A stretch of DNA of 14,130 nt from an uncultured Oscillospiraceae bacterium (GTDB lineage: Bacteria > Bacillota > Clostridia > Oscillospirales > Oscillospiraceae). Positions 8,087 through 14,130 of this stretch are shown piece after piece. A program made the translations under genes and the position numbers. The notes beneath the pieces were generated by a model. The model did no database searches, was not told the origin of the DNA, and worked only from the letters and a program-made list of their open reading frames with translations. Numbering within the stretch: the first letter of the stretch is position 1; the number at the start of each line of letters is the position of its first letter. The stretch is taken from contig CAAEKI010000162.1 of the NCBI GenBank assembly GCA_900756495.1, positions 1-14,130 of the forward strand, in the 5' to 3' direction.

Positions 8087-8818
8087 CTATACTGGACTGG
8101 ATACAGACTGAGGCGCGGCCAACTGTTGCACCACATATCCAGCCATCATAAGGCCGGCGCAGGGAGGAACCCAGGCTACGCTGCCGGGAACGCTGCGGCG
8201 GCCTGGAGGCGGGGCCTCACGCGCCTCGGGGACGGCGGGAAGCTCAGGAGACCAGAGAACTGTGTGGTGAACGATGCCCCGCTTGCGCAGTTCCTTACGC
8301 ACCACGCGCGCCAGCGGGCAGCCCTCCGTCTTAGACAGGTCAGAAATGCGAAACTGCGTGGGATCCAGTTTGTTGCCAGTGCCCAGAGCAGAGATGATAG
8401 GAAGGCCTCTGCTGATGGCAGTCTCGATCAGATCCAGCTTGCAGGAGACTAAGTCGATGGCGTCCACCACGTAGTGATAGGGGGCAGAGAAAAAGTACTC
8501 CCGGCTGGCCGCCTCATATCGTTTGGATATGGGGCGAACGGTGCACTGCGGATTGATATCCAGCACTCTCTGTGCCATGGCAATCGCTTTTTCCATGCCC
8601 AACGTAGAGTGGAGCGCCTGGGCTTGGCGGTTCAGGTTAGTTAGTCCTACAGTGTCCTCATCGATCAACGTCAACTGGCCTACGCCGGAGCGGGCCAGCG
8701 CCTCGGCGCACCAGCTCCCCACGCCCCCCAGGCCGAAGACAGCCACATGGGCATGACACAGACGTGCCATGGCCTCAGAGCCAAGCAGCATTTCCGTACG
8801 CATAAATTGTTCGTCCAT
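8087..8818 (-). CDS. tcdA: tRNA threonylcarbamoyladenosine dehydratase TcdA (ThiF/E1-like)
   Basis: A 243-residue E1-like enzyme that uses ATP to cyclise N6-threonylcarbamoyladenosine at position 37 of ANN-reading tRNAs to ct6A. The ATG (complement of 8816-8818) has AGGAG at 8827-8831, 8 bases upstream. The nucleotide-binding motif is GLGGVGSWCAEALARSG (29-45), followed by LIDEDTVGLTNLNRQ (51-65, acidic and Arg/Gln contacts), K77 and the VVDAID block (117-122). The C-terminal RSVPGSVAWVPPCAGLMMAG block separates TcdA (YgdL/YrvM) from ThiF and MoeB, as does the lack of a zinc CxxC pair. Length is a little under the E. coli protein. A terminator for the preceding foldase gene sits directly before the ribosome binding site, and I see no promoter between them. 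Confidence 0.94.
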   Translation of the reverse strand: MDEQFMRTEMLLGSEAMARLCHAHVAVFGLGGVGSWCAEALARSGVGQLTLIDEDTVGLTNLNRQAQALHSTLGMEKAIAMAQRVLDINPQCTVRPISKRYEAASREYFFSAPYHYVVDAIDLVSCKLDLIETAISRGLPIISALGTGNKLDPTQFRISDLSKTEGCPLARVVRKELRKRGIVHHTVLWSPELPAVPEAREAPPPGRRSVPGSVAWVPPCAGLMMAGYVVQQLAAPQSVSSPV

Positions 8819-8832
8819 ATGCCACTCTCCTG

Positions 8833-8870
8833 AAAAAAGTACCGCGGAGGTCTTGCTCCCTCCGCGGTAC
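8833..8870 (-). terminator. Intrinsic terminator of the foldase gene, abutting the tcdA ribosome binding site
   Basis: On the minus strand a 12-bp perfect stem (8859-8870 with 8839-8850, loop 8851-8858) is followed at once by six Us (8833-8838). It starts 13 bases after the foldase stop codon. Its U-tract ends one base before the AGGAG (8827-8831) of tcdA, so any transcript reaching tcdA from upstream must pass through it. Confidence 0.92.
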
Positions 8871-8883
8871 GATGGTGTTTTAC

Positions 8884-10503
8884 TTATCCCACCTGGGACA
8901 TACCTTCGGCCGCCGCCGCCTCATAGCTTTCAGTCAGGCCGTCCAGCCAAGCGGACTGGTCGGCGGAGCGCAGTGCGTTCTCCGAACTGGCTTTCCAGGA
9001 GGGGGCACCTTTATCCTGGAAGTAGACAATATGCCAACCTTGCTGTCCGTCCTGGGGGTTTTCAATCAGCGTGGTGTCGCCGCTCTGACGGGCAGTATCA
9101 AAGATCCAGTCGTTGAAGGCGGAGAACATATAGCCGCTGGTAACATCTTCATACAGGCCGCCGGAACGATAGAGGCTGCCGTCGTCGTTCCTTGTATCGT
9201 CTGAATACTCCTCTGCCAGGGCGCCAAAGGACTCGGCGGTCTTGTCACCGCCCTCCCACTCAGCCAGGATACGCTCACACTCGGCTTTGGCGGCGTCCAG
9301 AGCTTCCTGGGTGGGAACGGCAGATTCATCCGTATCTTCGGTAGCGGGATCGTCGGTCTGAGTGAGATCGGCTTTGATGAGAATGTGACGGATATCCACC
9401 GTGGAGGGGGCGGTATTCTGGCGGCGATCCAGGAAGAGAACGACATAATAGCCGTTGGTGTCCTCGGTATAGGTTACGTCGCCGGATTTGCGGCCGGCAT
9501 CCATCATCCAAGAGCCAAAAGAGCGGCTGCTCAGGCTGCTTCCGCTGGAGTTTGTGGTCAGGGAGTAGTCATCGTCTTCCTCATAGTTTTCACGGGAGCT
9601 TTCAGAGACATACTTGGGAGCGGCCTCAATGAAGGCGGCCTCGCGGTCGTCGGCGCCCTCGATCTCCTCCAGCGCCTGCTCCGCCTTCAGTTTGGCGGCG
9701 CTCATAGCGGCGGCAGTCTCAGCCTCCGTGGGCTCAATGGTGTTGCCCTCTTCGTCGGTTTGCTCGGGAGTGGAGCCGCTGATAAAGAAATACCGATAAT
9801 CATAGACATCCAGGGTATCGGAATTCTCGTCATAATAGGCCTGGATGGCTGCGTCATCATAAGTCAGGCTGTTTTGGTGGGAGGTAGAGTAGTCGTAGGC
9901 GGTCACATAGTCGGTGAGCAGCCGCTTAAAGTCGCTCTCCTTCACCAATTTGCCGTAGCGCTGGGAAAAATAAGAGGAGGTGCTGAGGCCGCGGTTGATA
10001 CAGAAATCTTCAATGCTGGAAATCTGAGCGTCAATCTGGGCCTGTCCGTCGGCGGAGAGCGTATATCCTTCCGCTTCGGCGGCATCCAAAAGCGCGGTGA
10101 CTTGTGTCAGGGTCTCCAGCGCCTGCGTCTGAAAATACTCCTGATAAGTCTGGCCGGTCTCGGCGTTGTAAATCTGTTCAGAATCGGGAAGGCTGGGATC
10201 ATAGCTGCTCAGGCCGTACTGACTCCACTGATACTGCGTGTCGGCGGCCATCTGGTAGTAATAGGTTACATCTGTCACTGAGTATTTGTGTTCCCCTACA
10301 GTAGCTGCAGTGACATTCCGCACAAGGATACCGGAATTCCAGACCAAAAGCACCACGACGATTACGACGGCAACAATACCGATAATCCAATAGGTGATAA
10401 CCTTCCGCTTCTGGGCGGCGGCCTCCTGATGGTCCTTTTTCTGCTTTTCGGTGAGACTGTCCAGATCGCTCTGGCGCTGCTTCTTTTCTCTTGATGCGCT
10501 CAT
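8884..10503 (-). CDS. Membrane-anchored parvulin-type peptidyl-prolyl isomerase / foldase (PrsA/SurA-like) with two PpiC-like modules
   Basis: A 539-residue protein. ATG (complement of 10501-10503) is the first possible start, since an in-frame TGA lies 9 bases upstream; AGAGG at 10518-10522 is rather far (14 bases). The N-terminus is cytoplasmic and Lys/Gln/Glu-rich (1-34), one membrane helix follows (about 36-56, ITYWIIGIVAVVIVVVLLVW), and the rest is outside. There is no lipobox cysteine, unlike Bacillus PrsA. Residues about 60-225 resemble the SurA/trigger-type N-terminal helical chaperone part. A first, degenerate PpiC-like module runs from YDYRYFFI (about 236) to GYYVVLFLDRR (about 355), with an acidic and Ser-rich insert. 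A second, more standard parvulin module runs from VDIRHILIK (about 368) to GWHIVYFQDK (about 500). Likely role: folding exported proteins such as PBPs. It has its own promoter and terminator, so it is probably monocistronic. Confidence 0.88.
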   Translation of the reverse strand: MSASREKKQRQSDLDSLTEKQKKDHQEAAAQKRKVITYWIIGIVAVVIVVVLLVWNSGILVRNVTAATVGEHKYSVTDVTYYYQMAADTQYQWSQYGLSSYDPSLPDSEQIYNAETGQTYQEYFQTQALETLTQVTALLDAAEAEGYTLSADGQAQIDAQISSIEDFCINRGLSTSSYFSQRYGKLVKESDFKRLLTDYVTAYDYSTSHQNSLTYDDAAIQAYYDENSDTLDVYDYRYFFISGSTPEQTDEEGNTIEPTEAETAAAMSAAKLKAEQALEEIEGADDREAAFIEAAPKYVSESSRENYEEDDDYSLTTNSSGSSLSSRSFGSWMMDAGRKSGDVTYTEDTNGYYVVLFLDRRQNTAPSTVDIRHILIKADLTQTDDPATEDTDESAVPTQEALDAAKAECERILAEWEGGDKTAESFGALAEEYSDDTRNDDGSLYRSGGLYEDVTSGYMFSAFNDWIFDTARQSGDTTLIENPQDGQQGWHIVYFQDKGAPSWKASSENALRSADQSAWLDGLTESYEAAAAEGMSQVG

Positions 10504-10580
10504 CTTGCTGCTTCAGTCCTCTCGTGTAATTGATGCTTGAAAGAAATGTCTCAATTTCATTCTGTCATAGACATTCTGAC

Positions 10581-10609
10581 ATTATACAGGAAATTCCGTC
10601 GCCTTGCAA
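10581..10609 (-). promoter_or_regulatory. Sigma-A type promoter of the foldase gene
   Basis: On the minus strand, TTGCAA (10604-10609) and a perfect TATAAT (10581-10586) are separated by exactly 17 bases. This predicts a start near 10574 and a 5' leader of about 70 bases before the foldase ATG. It lies just downstream of the terminator at 10643-10677, as expected for an independent unit. Confidence 0.8.
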
Positions 10610-10642
10610 GTCTAAAAAACAAAGAATGGAAAATAGACCCAT

Positions 10643-10677
10643 AAAGAAAACCCCACGAAACAAAGTGTTTCGTGGGG
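10643..10677 (-). terminator. Intrinsic terminator of the 6S-like RNA / DUF1292 transcript
   Basis: A 12-bp stem (10666-10677 with 10651-10662, loop AAG at 10663-10665) is followed on the minus strand by UUUUCUUU. The plus-strand side has no T run, so the signal is directional and marks a minus-strand transcript ending here, although no coding gene ends nearby. This supports an RNA gene at about 10699-10857. Confidence 0.88.
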
Positions 10678-10698
10678 AAGCCCCCGCCCCAAGCGTGG

Positions 10699-10857
10699 GG
10701 CCCGGTTAAAAACCTGCACAGTATATGCAGGTGGGTCGCCTCCATGGCGCTTCTCTGCTTCCAACGTCCAGCCCGCCGCCAGGGGCGGGTCGGGAGGCCT
10801 GCAATCCACGTCATGAGCGGGGCGTCCCTTTTAAGAGATGTGGGTTTTAACAAGGCC
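10699..10857 (-). ncRNA. ssrS: Probable 6S RNA
   Basis: This 400-base gap holds no convincing protein gene but folds as a long rod on the minus strand. The 5' end GGCCUUGUUAAAACC (10857 down to 10843) pairs with the 3' end GGUUUUUAACCGGGCC (10714 down to 10699) with one mismatch, one wobble and one bulged U. Inside lies an open region (about 10810-10842) opposite a small hairpin ACCUGCA/UGCAGGU (10712-10732). Next come helices 10806-10809 with 10731-10734 and 10793-10798 with 10738-10743, and an apical stem 10784-10789 with 10772-10777. A closing stem, central bubble with a hairpin on its 3' strand, and a long interrupted terminal stem is the 6S RNA layout, which mimics an open promoter and holds the housekeeping RNA polymerase. 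A terminator follows and a TTGACA sits about 35 bases before the 5' end. In B. subtilis 6S-1 adjoins yrvM (tcdA), and tcdA is nearby here. The structure is seen; the identity is inferred. The primary transcript may run to about 10645. Confidence 0.65.
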
Positions 10858-10861
10858 ATCT

Positions 10862-10890
10862 CTCACAGGGAAGGGCAGGGTGCATGTCAA
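10862..10890 (-). promoter_or_regulatory. Possible promoter of the 6S-like RNA
   Basis: On the minus strand a perfect TTGACA (10885-10890) is followed 17 bases later by TGTGAG (10862-10867), a poor -10 box. The predicted start, near 10855-10857, coincides with the first paired bases of the RNA closing stem, which is the main reason for listing it. It lies only 12 bases after the DUF1292 stop. Confidence 0.4.
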
Positions 10891-10902
10891 ATCCAGTGCG
10901 GG

Positions 10903-11220
10903 TTACTCTTCCTCATCTGCAAAAAGCGTATCCATAAACTGCTGATAAACAAGTTCCAGCTCCTCTTCACTGTCCAGAGTGGAGAGTTGTTCCTCTCCGT
11001 CCGCTTCCACTACTTTCAGAATGATAAGGCCATATTCCTCATCCAGATCGATGTCTTCTACCGGCTCATCTCCGTCCTCCCCTTGCACGGCAGGGAAGAA
11101 AGCCATATAGGTTTGGCCGTTGTACTCCAGTGTGTCCAGATGCTCCAGTTCGAATTCGTTTCCGTCCTCGTCGGTGATGGTGATAAAATCCGGACCAAAT
11201 TCTTCGCTCATGGCTGTCAC
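10903..11220 (-). CDS. DUF1292 (YrzB-like) acidic protein
   Basis: About 105 residues and very acidic (SEEFGPDFITITDEDGNEFE opening; ADEEE end). The pattern FITITDEDGNEFELEHLDTLEYNGQTYMAF followed by an acidic linker and GLIILKVVEADGEEQLSTLD matches the DUF1292 / YrzB family, a small cytoplasmic protein of unknown function, often near ruvX-alaS in Firmicutes but not here. I chose the GTG at 11218-11220 because AGAGG at 11229-11233 lies 8 bases before it; the ATG at 11209-11211 three codons later (102 residues) is possible but poorly spaced. The frame stays open upstream to 11628, but that extension crosses the promoters and the PBP gene and does not look like protein. No terminator follows the stop, so its mRNA probably reads on through the 6S-like RNA to 10643. 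Confidence 0.88.
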   Translation of the reverse strand: MTAMSEEFGPDFITITDEDGNEFELEHLDTLEYNGQTYMAFFPAVQGEDGDEPVEDIDLDEEYGLIILKVVEADGEEQLSTLDSEEELELVYQQFMDTLFADEEE

Positions 11221-11245
11221 CGCACTTTCCTCTTTCTTCAGTCCT

Positions 11246-11274
11246 ATTTTACCCCGCCCTATGAAAAAAAGCAA
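11246..11274 (-). promoter_or_regulatory. Probable promoter of the DUF1292 gene
   Basis: On the minus strand TTGCTT (11269-11274), a 17-base spacer and TAAAAT (11246-11251) precede the DUF1292 ribosome binding site, placing the start near 11239, about 20 bases before the GTG. The -10 matches at five of six bases; the -35 matches only in TTG. Confidence 0.5.
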
Positions 11275-11338
11275 GACGGGGACGTGCCAAATTTTCCGGA
11301 GCCGGCCCTTCTCAACCATAAACTGGAAAAATTTAGGG

Positions 11339-11366
11339 TGGACAACTTGCGAAATCATGTTATAAT
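11339..11366 (+). promoter_or_regulatory. Promoter of the class A PBP gene
   Basis: TGGACA (11339-11344), a 16-base spacer and a perfect TATAAT (11361-11366) lie upstream of the PBP gene. The predicted start near 11373 leaves a leader of about 80 bases. It points away from the DUF1292 promoter at 11246-11274, so the two genes are divergently transcribed. Confidence 0.75.
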
Positions 11367-11410
11367 GGCTAATAGTCGAACTGTACCCAATTTTGTTTGT
11401 GCGGATTGGT

Positions 11411-11430
11411 GGGATGGGTTCAGCCATCCC
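11411..11430 (+). other. Small hairpin in the PBP leader
   Basis: GGGATGG (11411-11417) pairs perfectly with CCATCCC (11424-11430) around a six-base loop, inside the 5' leader and 12 bases before the GGAGG of the PBP gene. The following GCTGTTTATTT is only mildly U-rich, so this could be a leader hairpin or a weak attenuator. Confidence 0.35.
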
Positions 11431-11454
11431 GCTGTTTATTTCGGAGGTGTTCTT

Positions 11455-14130
11455 TTGGCAAGTACCAGCGGAAAGAAACGGCGGCGGAGCGAGGCATTGC
11501 CTCTGCGGGTTACTTTTACTGTGCTCAAGGTCATTGGGACCCTGGCTCTGGTCGGGGTACTCACATGTGCTATCTTGGCCTGCTTTGCCACCGTGTATGT
11601 CAAAACCGTTATTCTGCCTGACGCTCATTTGGAAGTGGGAGATTACTCCACCGATCTGGCCAGTACAATGGTCTATATTGACAAAAATACTGGGCAGGAG
11701 GTGGAGTTGGTCTCACTCCACGGAACTGAAAACCGGGTGTGGGTTACCTATGATCAAATCCCTGAGAACCTGATCAATGCGGCTGTGGCGATTGAGGATA
11801 AGGAATTCTGGAATCACCACGGAGTCAACTGGCGGCGGACCATCAAGGGCGTCATCAATATGTTTACCGGTCAGGATATCCAAGGCGGATCCACCATTAC
11901 ACAGCAGTTAATCAAGAATATGACGGATTATGACGATGTAACGGTGAAACGAAAAATTTTGGAAATCTTTCGCGCCCTGGACTTTGATAAGACCCATGAT
12001 AAGCGGACTACCATGGAGATGTATTTGAACTACATCTATTTGGGTAAGGGCTGCTACGGCGTATCGACTGCGGCCCAGACCTACTTTGGGAAGGAGCTTT
12101 CAGAGCTCTCTCTGGCAGAGTGTGCCAGTCTCATCGCCATTACCAACAACCCCTCTATTTACGGTCCAAATTCTACCCTGCGCATCACTGATGAGGAGAC
12201 TGGGGAGGTCAAGACGGCGCGTGACTTCAACAAGGAGCGCCAGGAGTTGATTTTGTCCGAGATGAAGAAGGAGGGAATGATTAGCGAGGAGGAGTATCAG
12301 GCTGCCGTAGCCGAAGAGTTGGTATTTGCCACTGGAGTCAGCGAATCGGCCCCGTCTACCATCTTTTCCTGGTATGAGGAACAGGTCATCAGCGATGTGA
12401 TGGATGACCTGCGGGAGCAATTTGGCTACTCAGATAATGTGATACAGGATCTGATTTACCGGGGCGGCGTCAAGATCTACGCCTGTGTAGACCCGGAGAT
12501 CCAAGCCATTGTGGAAGAAGTCTATGAGAACCGGGAAAACCTCCAGCTGATCTCCGCCTCAGGTCAGGAGATTGAGTCGGCTATTGTTATTATCGACCCC
12601 AACGGTGACGTGGTGGGGCTGGCCGGAGGCATGGGGGATAAGGAGGGAAACCGGCTGTGGAATTATGCCAGCGATACAGTGCGCCAGCCTGGATCGTCGA
12701 TTAAACCGCTCTCGGTATACGCCCCTGCTATTGAGATGGGCCTGATTACTCCTTATTCTATCTTTGATGATTCCGCCGTTCGGGTGGAGGGAGGAAAAGC
12801 CTGGCCGTCCAACTCTTATGGCTACAATGCCGGACGTATGACCGTATACGATGCGCTGCGGGTATCCTCCAACCCGGTAGCACTGCGAGTGCTTCAGTTG
12901 GTGACGCCGGAGGCATCCTTTGAGTTTATGGAAAACCGCTTTCATATTGACCTGGAAGAGGGGCGGGAGAGTTGGGGAAGACAGGTGACTGACAAAGCCG
13001 AGGCTCCGCTGTCCATGGGCGGCTTGACCGACGGCGTGTCAGTGATGGATATGGCTGCAGCCTACTCCACCTTCCCGCGGGGCGGCATGTATGTCGAGCC
13101 ACGGACCTATACAAAGGTAGTGGATGCCGAGGGCGAGATAATTCTGGACAATACACAGAGGGAGAGCGAAGCTGCACTCAAAGAGACCACCGCCTGGTAT
13201 ATGAACCACATGCTAAAAAGCGTCCTCACCAGCACGGGTACGGGGCGAACGGCGGCCGGCAAGCTCTCGGTGACTGCCGCCGGCAAGACGGGGTCTACCG
13301 ACAGCAACAACGACCGCTGGTTTGTAGGCTATACCCCATACTATACTGCCGCCGTCTGGGCGGGCTATCGGAATCCGGAGCGTATTGTCTACAACGGCGG
13401 ATATTCCAACCCGGCTTTGGATATGTGGACACTGGTGATGCAGAGGATCCACGAGGGGCTGGAGGACAAGGACTTTCCGCAGCCGGATGGACTGGTTACG
13501 GCCAGCTATTGTATGGACAGCGGTATGATCCCCACCGAAGCCTGCTCCCATGATCCAAGGGGAAGCAGGGCGGCCAAGGGCTATTTCTTCTCCGGAACTC
13601 AGCCGACGCAATACTGCGAGATGCACCAGGAAGTTGAAGTCTGTACGGCCAGTCCCATTACCAATGCCGACGGTACGCCCATAGGCAATCTATATCACAA
13701 GGCGGGCGAGTACTGTCCCAGGGAGACGGTAGGCGATGTGGAGCCCACGGTGCAGACCATTGCACTGCTCAATTATGAGCGGGAACCGATAGCTGGAGAG
13801 CAGACTCCCAATGATGCGGCTTATTTGATTCAGTATTGGGAGGGGCAGGGCCTCTGTGACGTCCACACAGAGGAGATCGAAGCACCGCCGGAGGTGTACG
13901 ATCCGGCTATATTTGATATTGCCGATCCCTCTACCTGGCCACCTCCTGAGCTGTATCCCTATTTTGATCCCGACAATCCCAACACCTGGCCTGAATATCT
14001 GCCGCCGGCAGTGACTGAGCCGCCAGTGACGGAGGATCCAGGCCTCCCGGAGACTCCTGTGCCAACGCCGTCCCCAACGCCCACAGAGGAGCCTGTCGTT
14101 CCGGTGGAGCCCATCTTGCCGGACGACGGA
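11455..14130 (+). CDS. Class A penicillin-binding protein (PBP1A type), 3' end outside window
   Basis: The frame starts at TTG 11455 (GGAGG at 11443-11447, 7-base gap) and stays open for 892 codons to the right edge. It polymerises glycan strands and crosslinks peptides outside the membrane. A basic cytoplasmic tail (SGKKRRR) is followed by one membrane helix (about 19-46). The glycosyltransferase (GT51) domain shows EDKEFWNHHG (catalytic E114), GGSTITQQLIKN, the RKILE block and MEMYLNYIYLG. The transpeptidase domain has SSIK (S414, K417), SSN (471-473) and KTG (611-613). A C-terminal region with spaced cysteines (CMDSGMIPTEACSHDPRG and later) is usual in clostridial PBP1A, and a Pro/Thr/Glu-rich tail (VPTPSPTPTEEP) follows. 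All catalytic motifs are intact. The stop codon lies beyond 14130. YvcK, encoded at the left edge, is known in Bacillus to influence PBP1 placement, but no direct link is shown here. Confidence 0.96.
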   Translation, partial: MASTSGKKRRRSEALPLRVTFTVLKVIGTLALVGVLTCAILACFATVYVKTVILPDAHLEVGDYSTDLASTMVYIDKNTGQEVELVSLHGTENRVWVTYDQIPENLINAAVAIEDKEFWNHHGVNWRRTIKGVINMFTGQDIQGGSTITQQLIKNMTDYDDVTVKRKILEIFRALDFDKTHDKRTTMEMYLNYIYLGKGCYGVSTAAQTYFGKELSELSLAECASLIAITNNPSIYGPNSTLRITDEETGEVKTARDFNKERQELILSEMKKEGMISEEEYQAAVAEELVFATGVSESAPSTIFSWYEEQVISDVMDDLREQFGYSDNVIQDLIYRGGVKIYACVDPEIQAIVEEVYENRENLQLISASGQEIESAIVIIDPNGDVVGLAGGMGDKEGNRLWNYASDTVRQPGSSIKPLSVYAPAIEMGLITPYSIFDDSAVRVEGGKAWPSNSYGYNAGRMTVYDALRVSSNPVALRVLQLVTPEASFEFMENRFHIDLEEGRESWGRQVTDKAEAPLSMGGLTDGVSVMDMAAAYSTFPRGGMYVEPRTYTKVVDAEGEIILDNTQRESEAALKETTAWYMNHMLKSVLTSTGTGRTAAGKLSVTAAGKTGSTDSNNDRWFVGYTPYYTAAVWAGYRNPERIVYNGGYSNPALDMWTLVMQRIHEGLEDKDFPQPDGLVTASYCMDSGMIPTEACSHDPRGSRAAKGYFFSGTQPTQYCEMHQEVEVCTASPITNADGTPIGNLYHKAGEYCPRETVGDVEPTVQTIALLNYEREPIAGEQTPNDAAYLIQYWEGQGLCDVHTEEIEAPPEVYDPAIFDIADPSTWPPPELYPYFDPDNPNTWPEYLPPAVTEPPVTEDPGLPETPVPTPSPTPTEEPVVPVEPILPDDG

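Noticed and set aside
9385..10281. 298-residue open frame on the plus strand, Gly/Val-rich
   Set aside because: It is the antisense of the foldase gene. Its composition follows from acidic and Ser/Ala-rich codons read backwards, and it has no good ribosome binding site or family motif.
10557..10859. 100-residue minus-strand open frame over the 6S-like RNA
   Set aside because: It reads through the RNA, a terminator and the foldase promoter, and its sequence has no protein-like pattern.
11221..11628. 241-residue version of the DUF1292 protein
   Set aside because: The added 136 residues cross both divergent promoters and the start of the PBP gene, and DUF1292 proteins are about 80-110 residues long. 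The GTG at 11220 has a well-placed ribosome binding site.

Overview
The window reads as an ordinary housekeeping stretch of a Gram-positive, fairly GC-rich Clostridia chromosome, most like the Oscillospiraceae (Flavonifractor / Intestinimonas / Pseudoflavonifractor type). The reasons are the yvcK-whiA pair, strong GGAGG-type ribosome binding sites with GTG and TTG starts, a class A penicillin-binding protein with a proline-rich tail, and a YjjU-type patatin. The genus is inference; no taxonomic marker was compared.

Left part, plus strand (1-8034): the 3' end of yvcK, complete whiA, a small membrane/zinc-ribbon gene broken by two apparent one-base losses, dnaE (DNA polymerase III alpha), cls (cardiolipin synthase, start overlapping the dnaE stop) and a patatin-like phospholipase. 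The block ends at a perfect 16-bp hairpin between convergent genes. It mixes envelope/division control (YvcK, WhiA), replication (DnaE) and membrane lipid turnover (Cls, patatin).

Middle part, minus strand (8087-11220), in transcription order: a DUF1292 protein, a structured RNA that I read as 6S RNA with its own terminator, a membrane-anchored parvulin-type foldase with its own promoter, and tcdA (t6A to ct6A dehydratase). A strong terminator lies between the foldase gene and tcdA, directly against the tcdA ribosome binding site. In Bacillus subtilis the 6S-1 RNA gene (bsrA) also lies beside the tcdA orthologue yrvM, which fits the RNA call.

Right part, plus strand (11339-14130): a promoter diverging from the DUF1292 promoter, a leader with a small hairpin, and a class A PBP (transglycosylase plus transpeptidase) starting at TTG and running off the right edge after 892 codons.

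I see no insertion sequence, prophage gene, CRISPR array, tRNA or rRNA. I found no clearly new biological system. The points most worth a second look are the 6S RNA candidate, the doubly frame-shifted small zinc-ribbon gene, the terminator set against the tcdA ribosome binding site, the DnaE PHP domain with all nine metal ligands, and the foldase with two PpiC-like modules.
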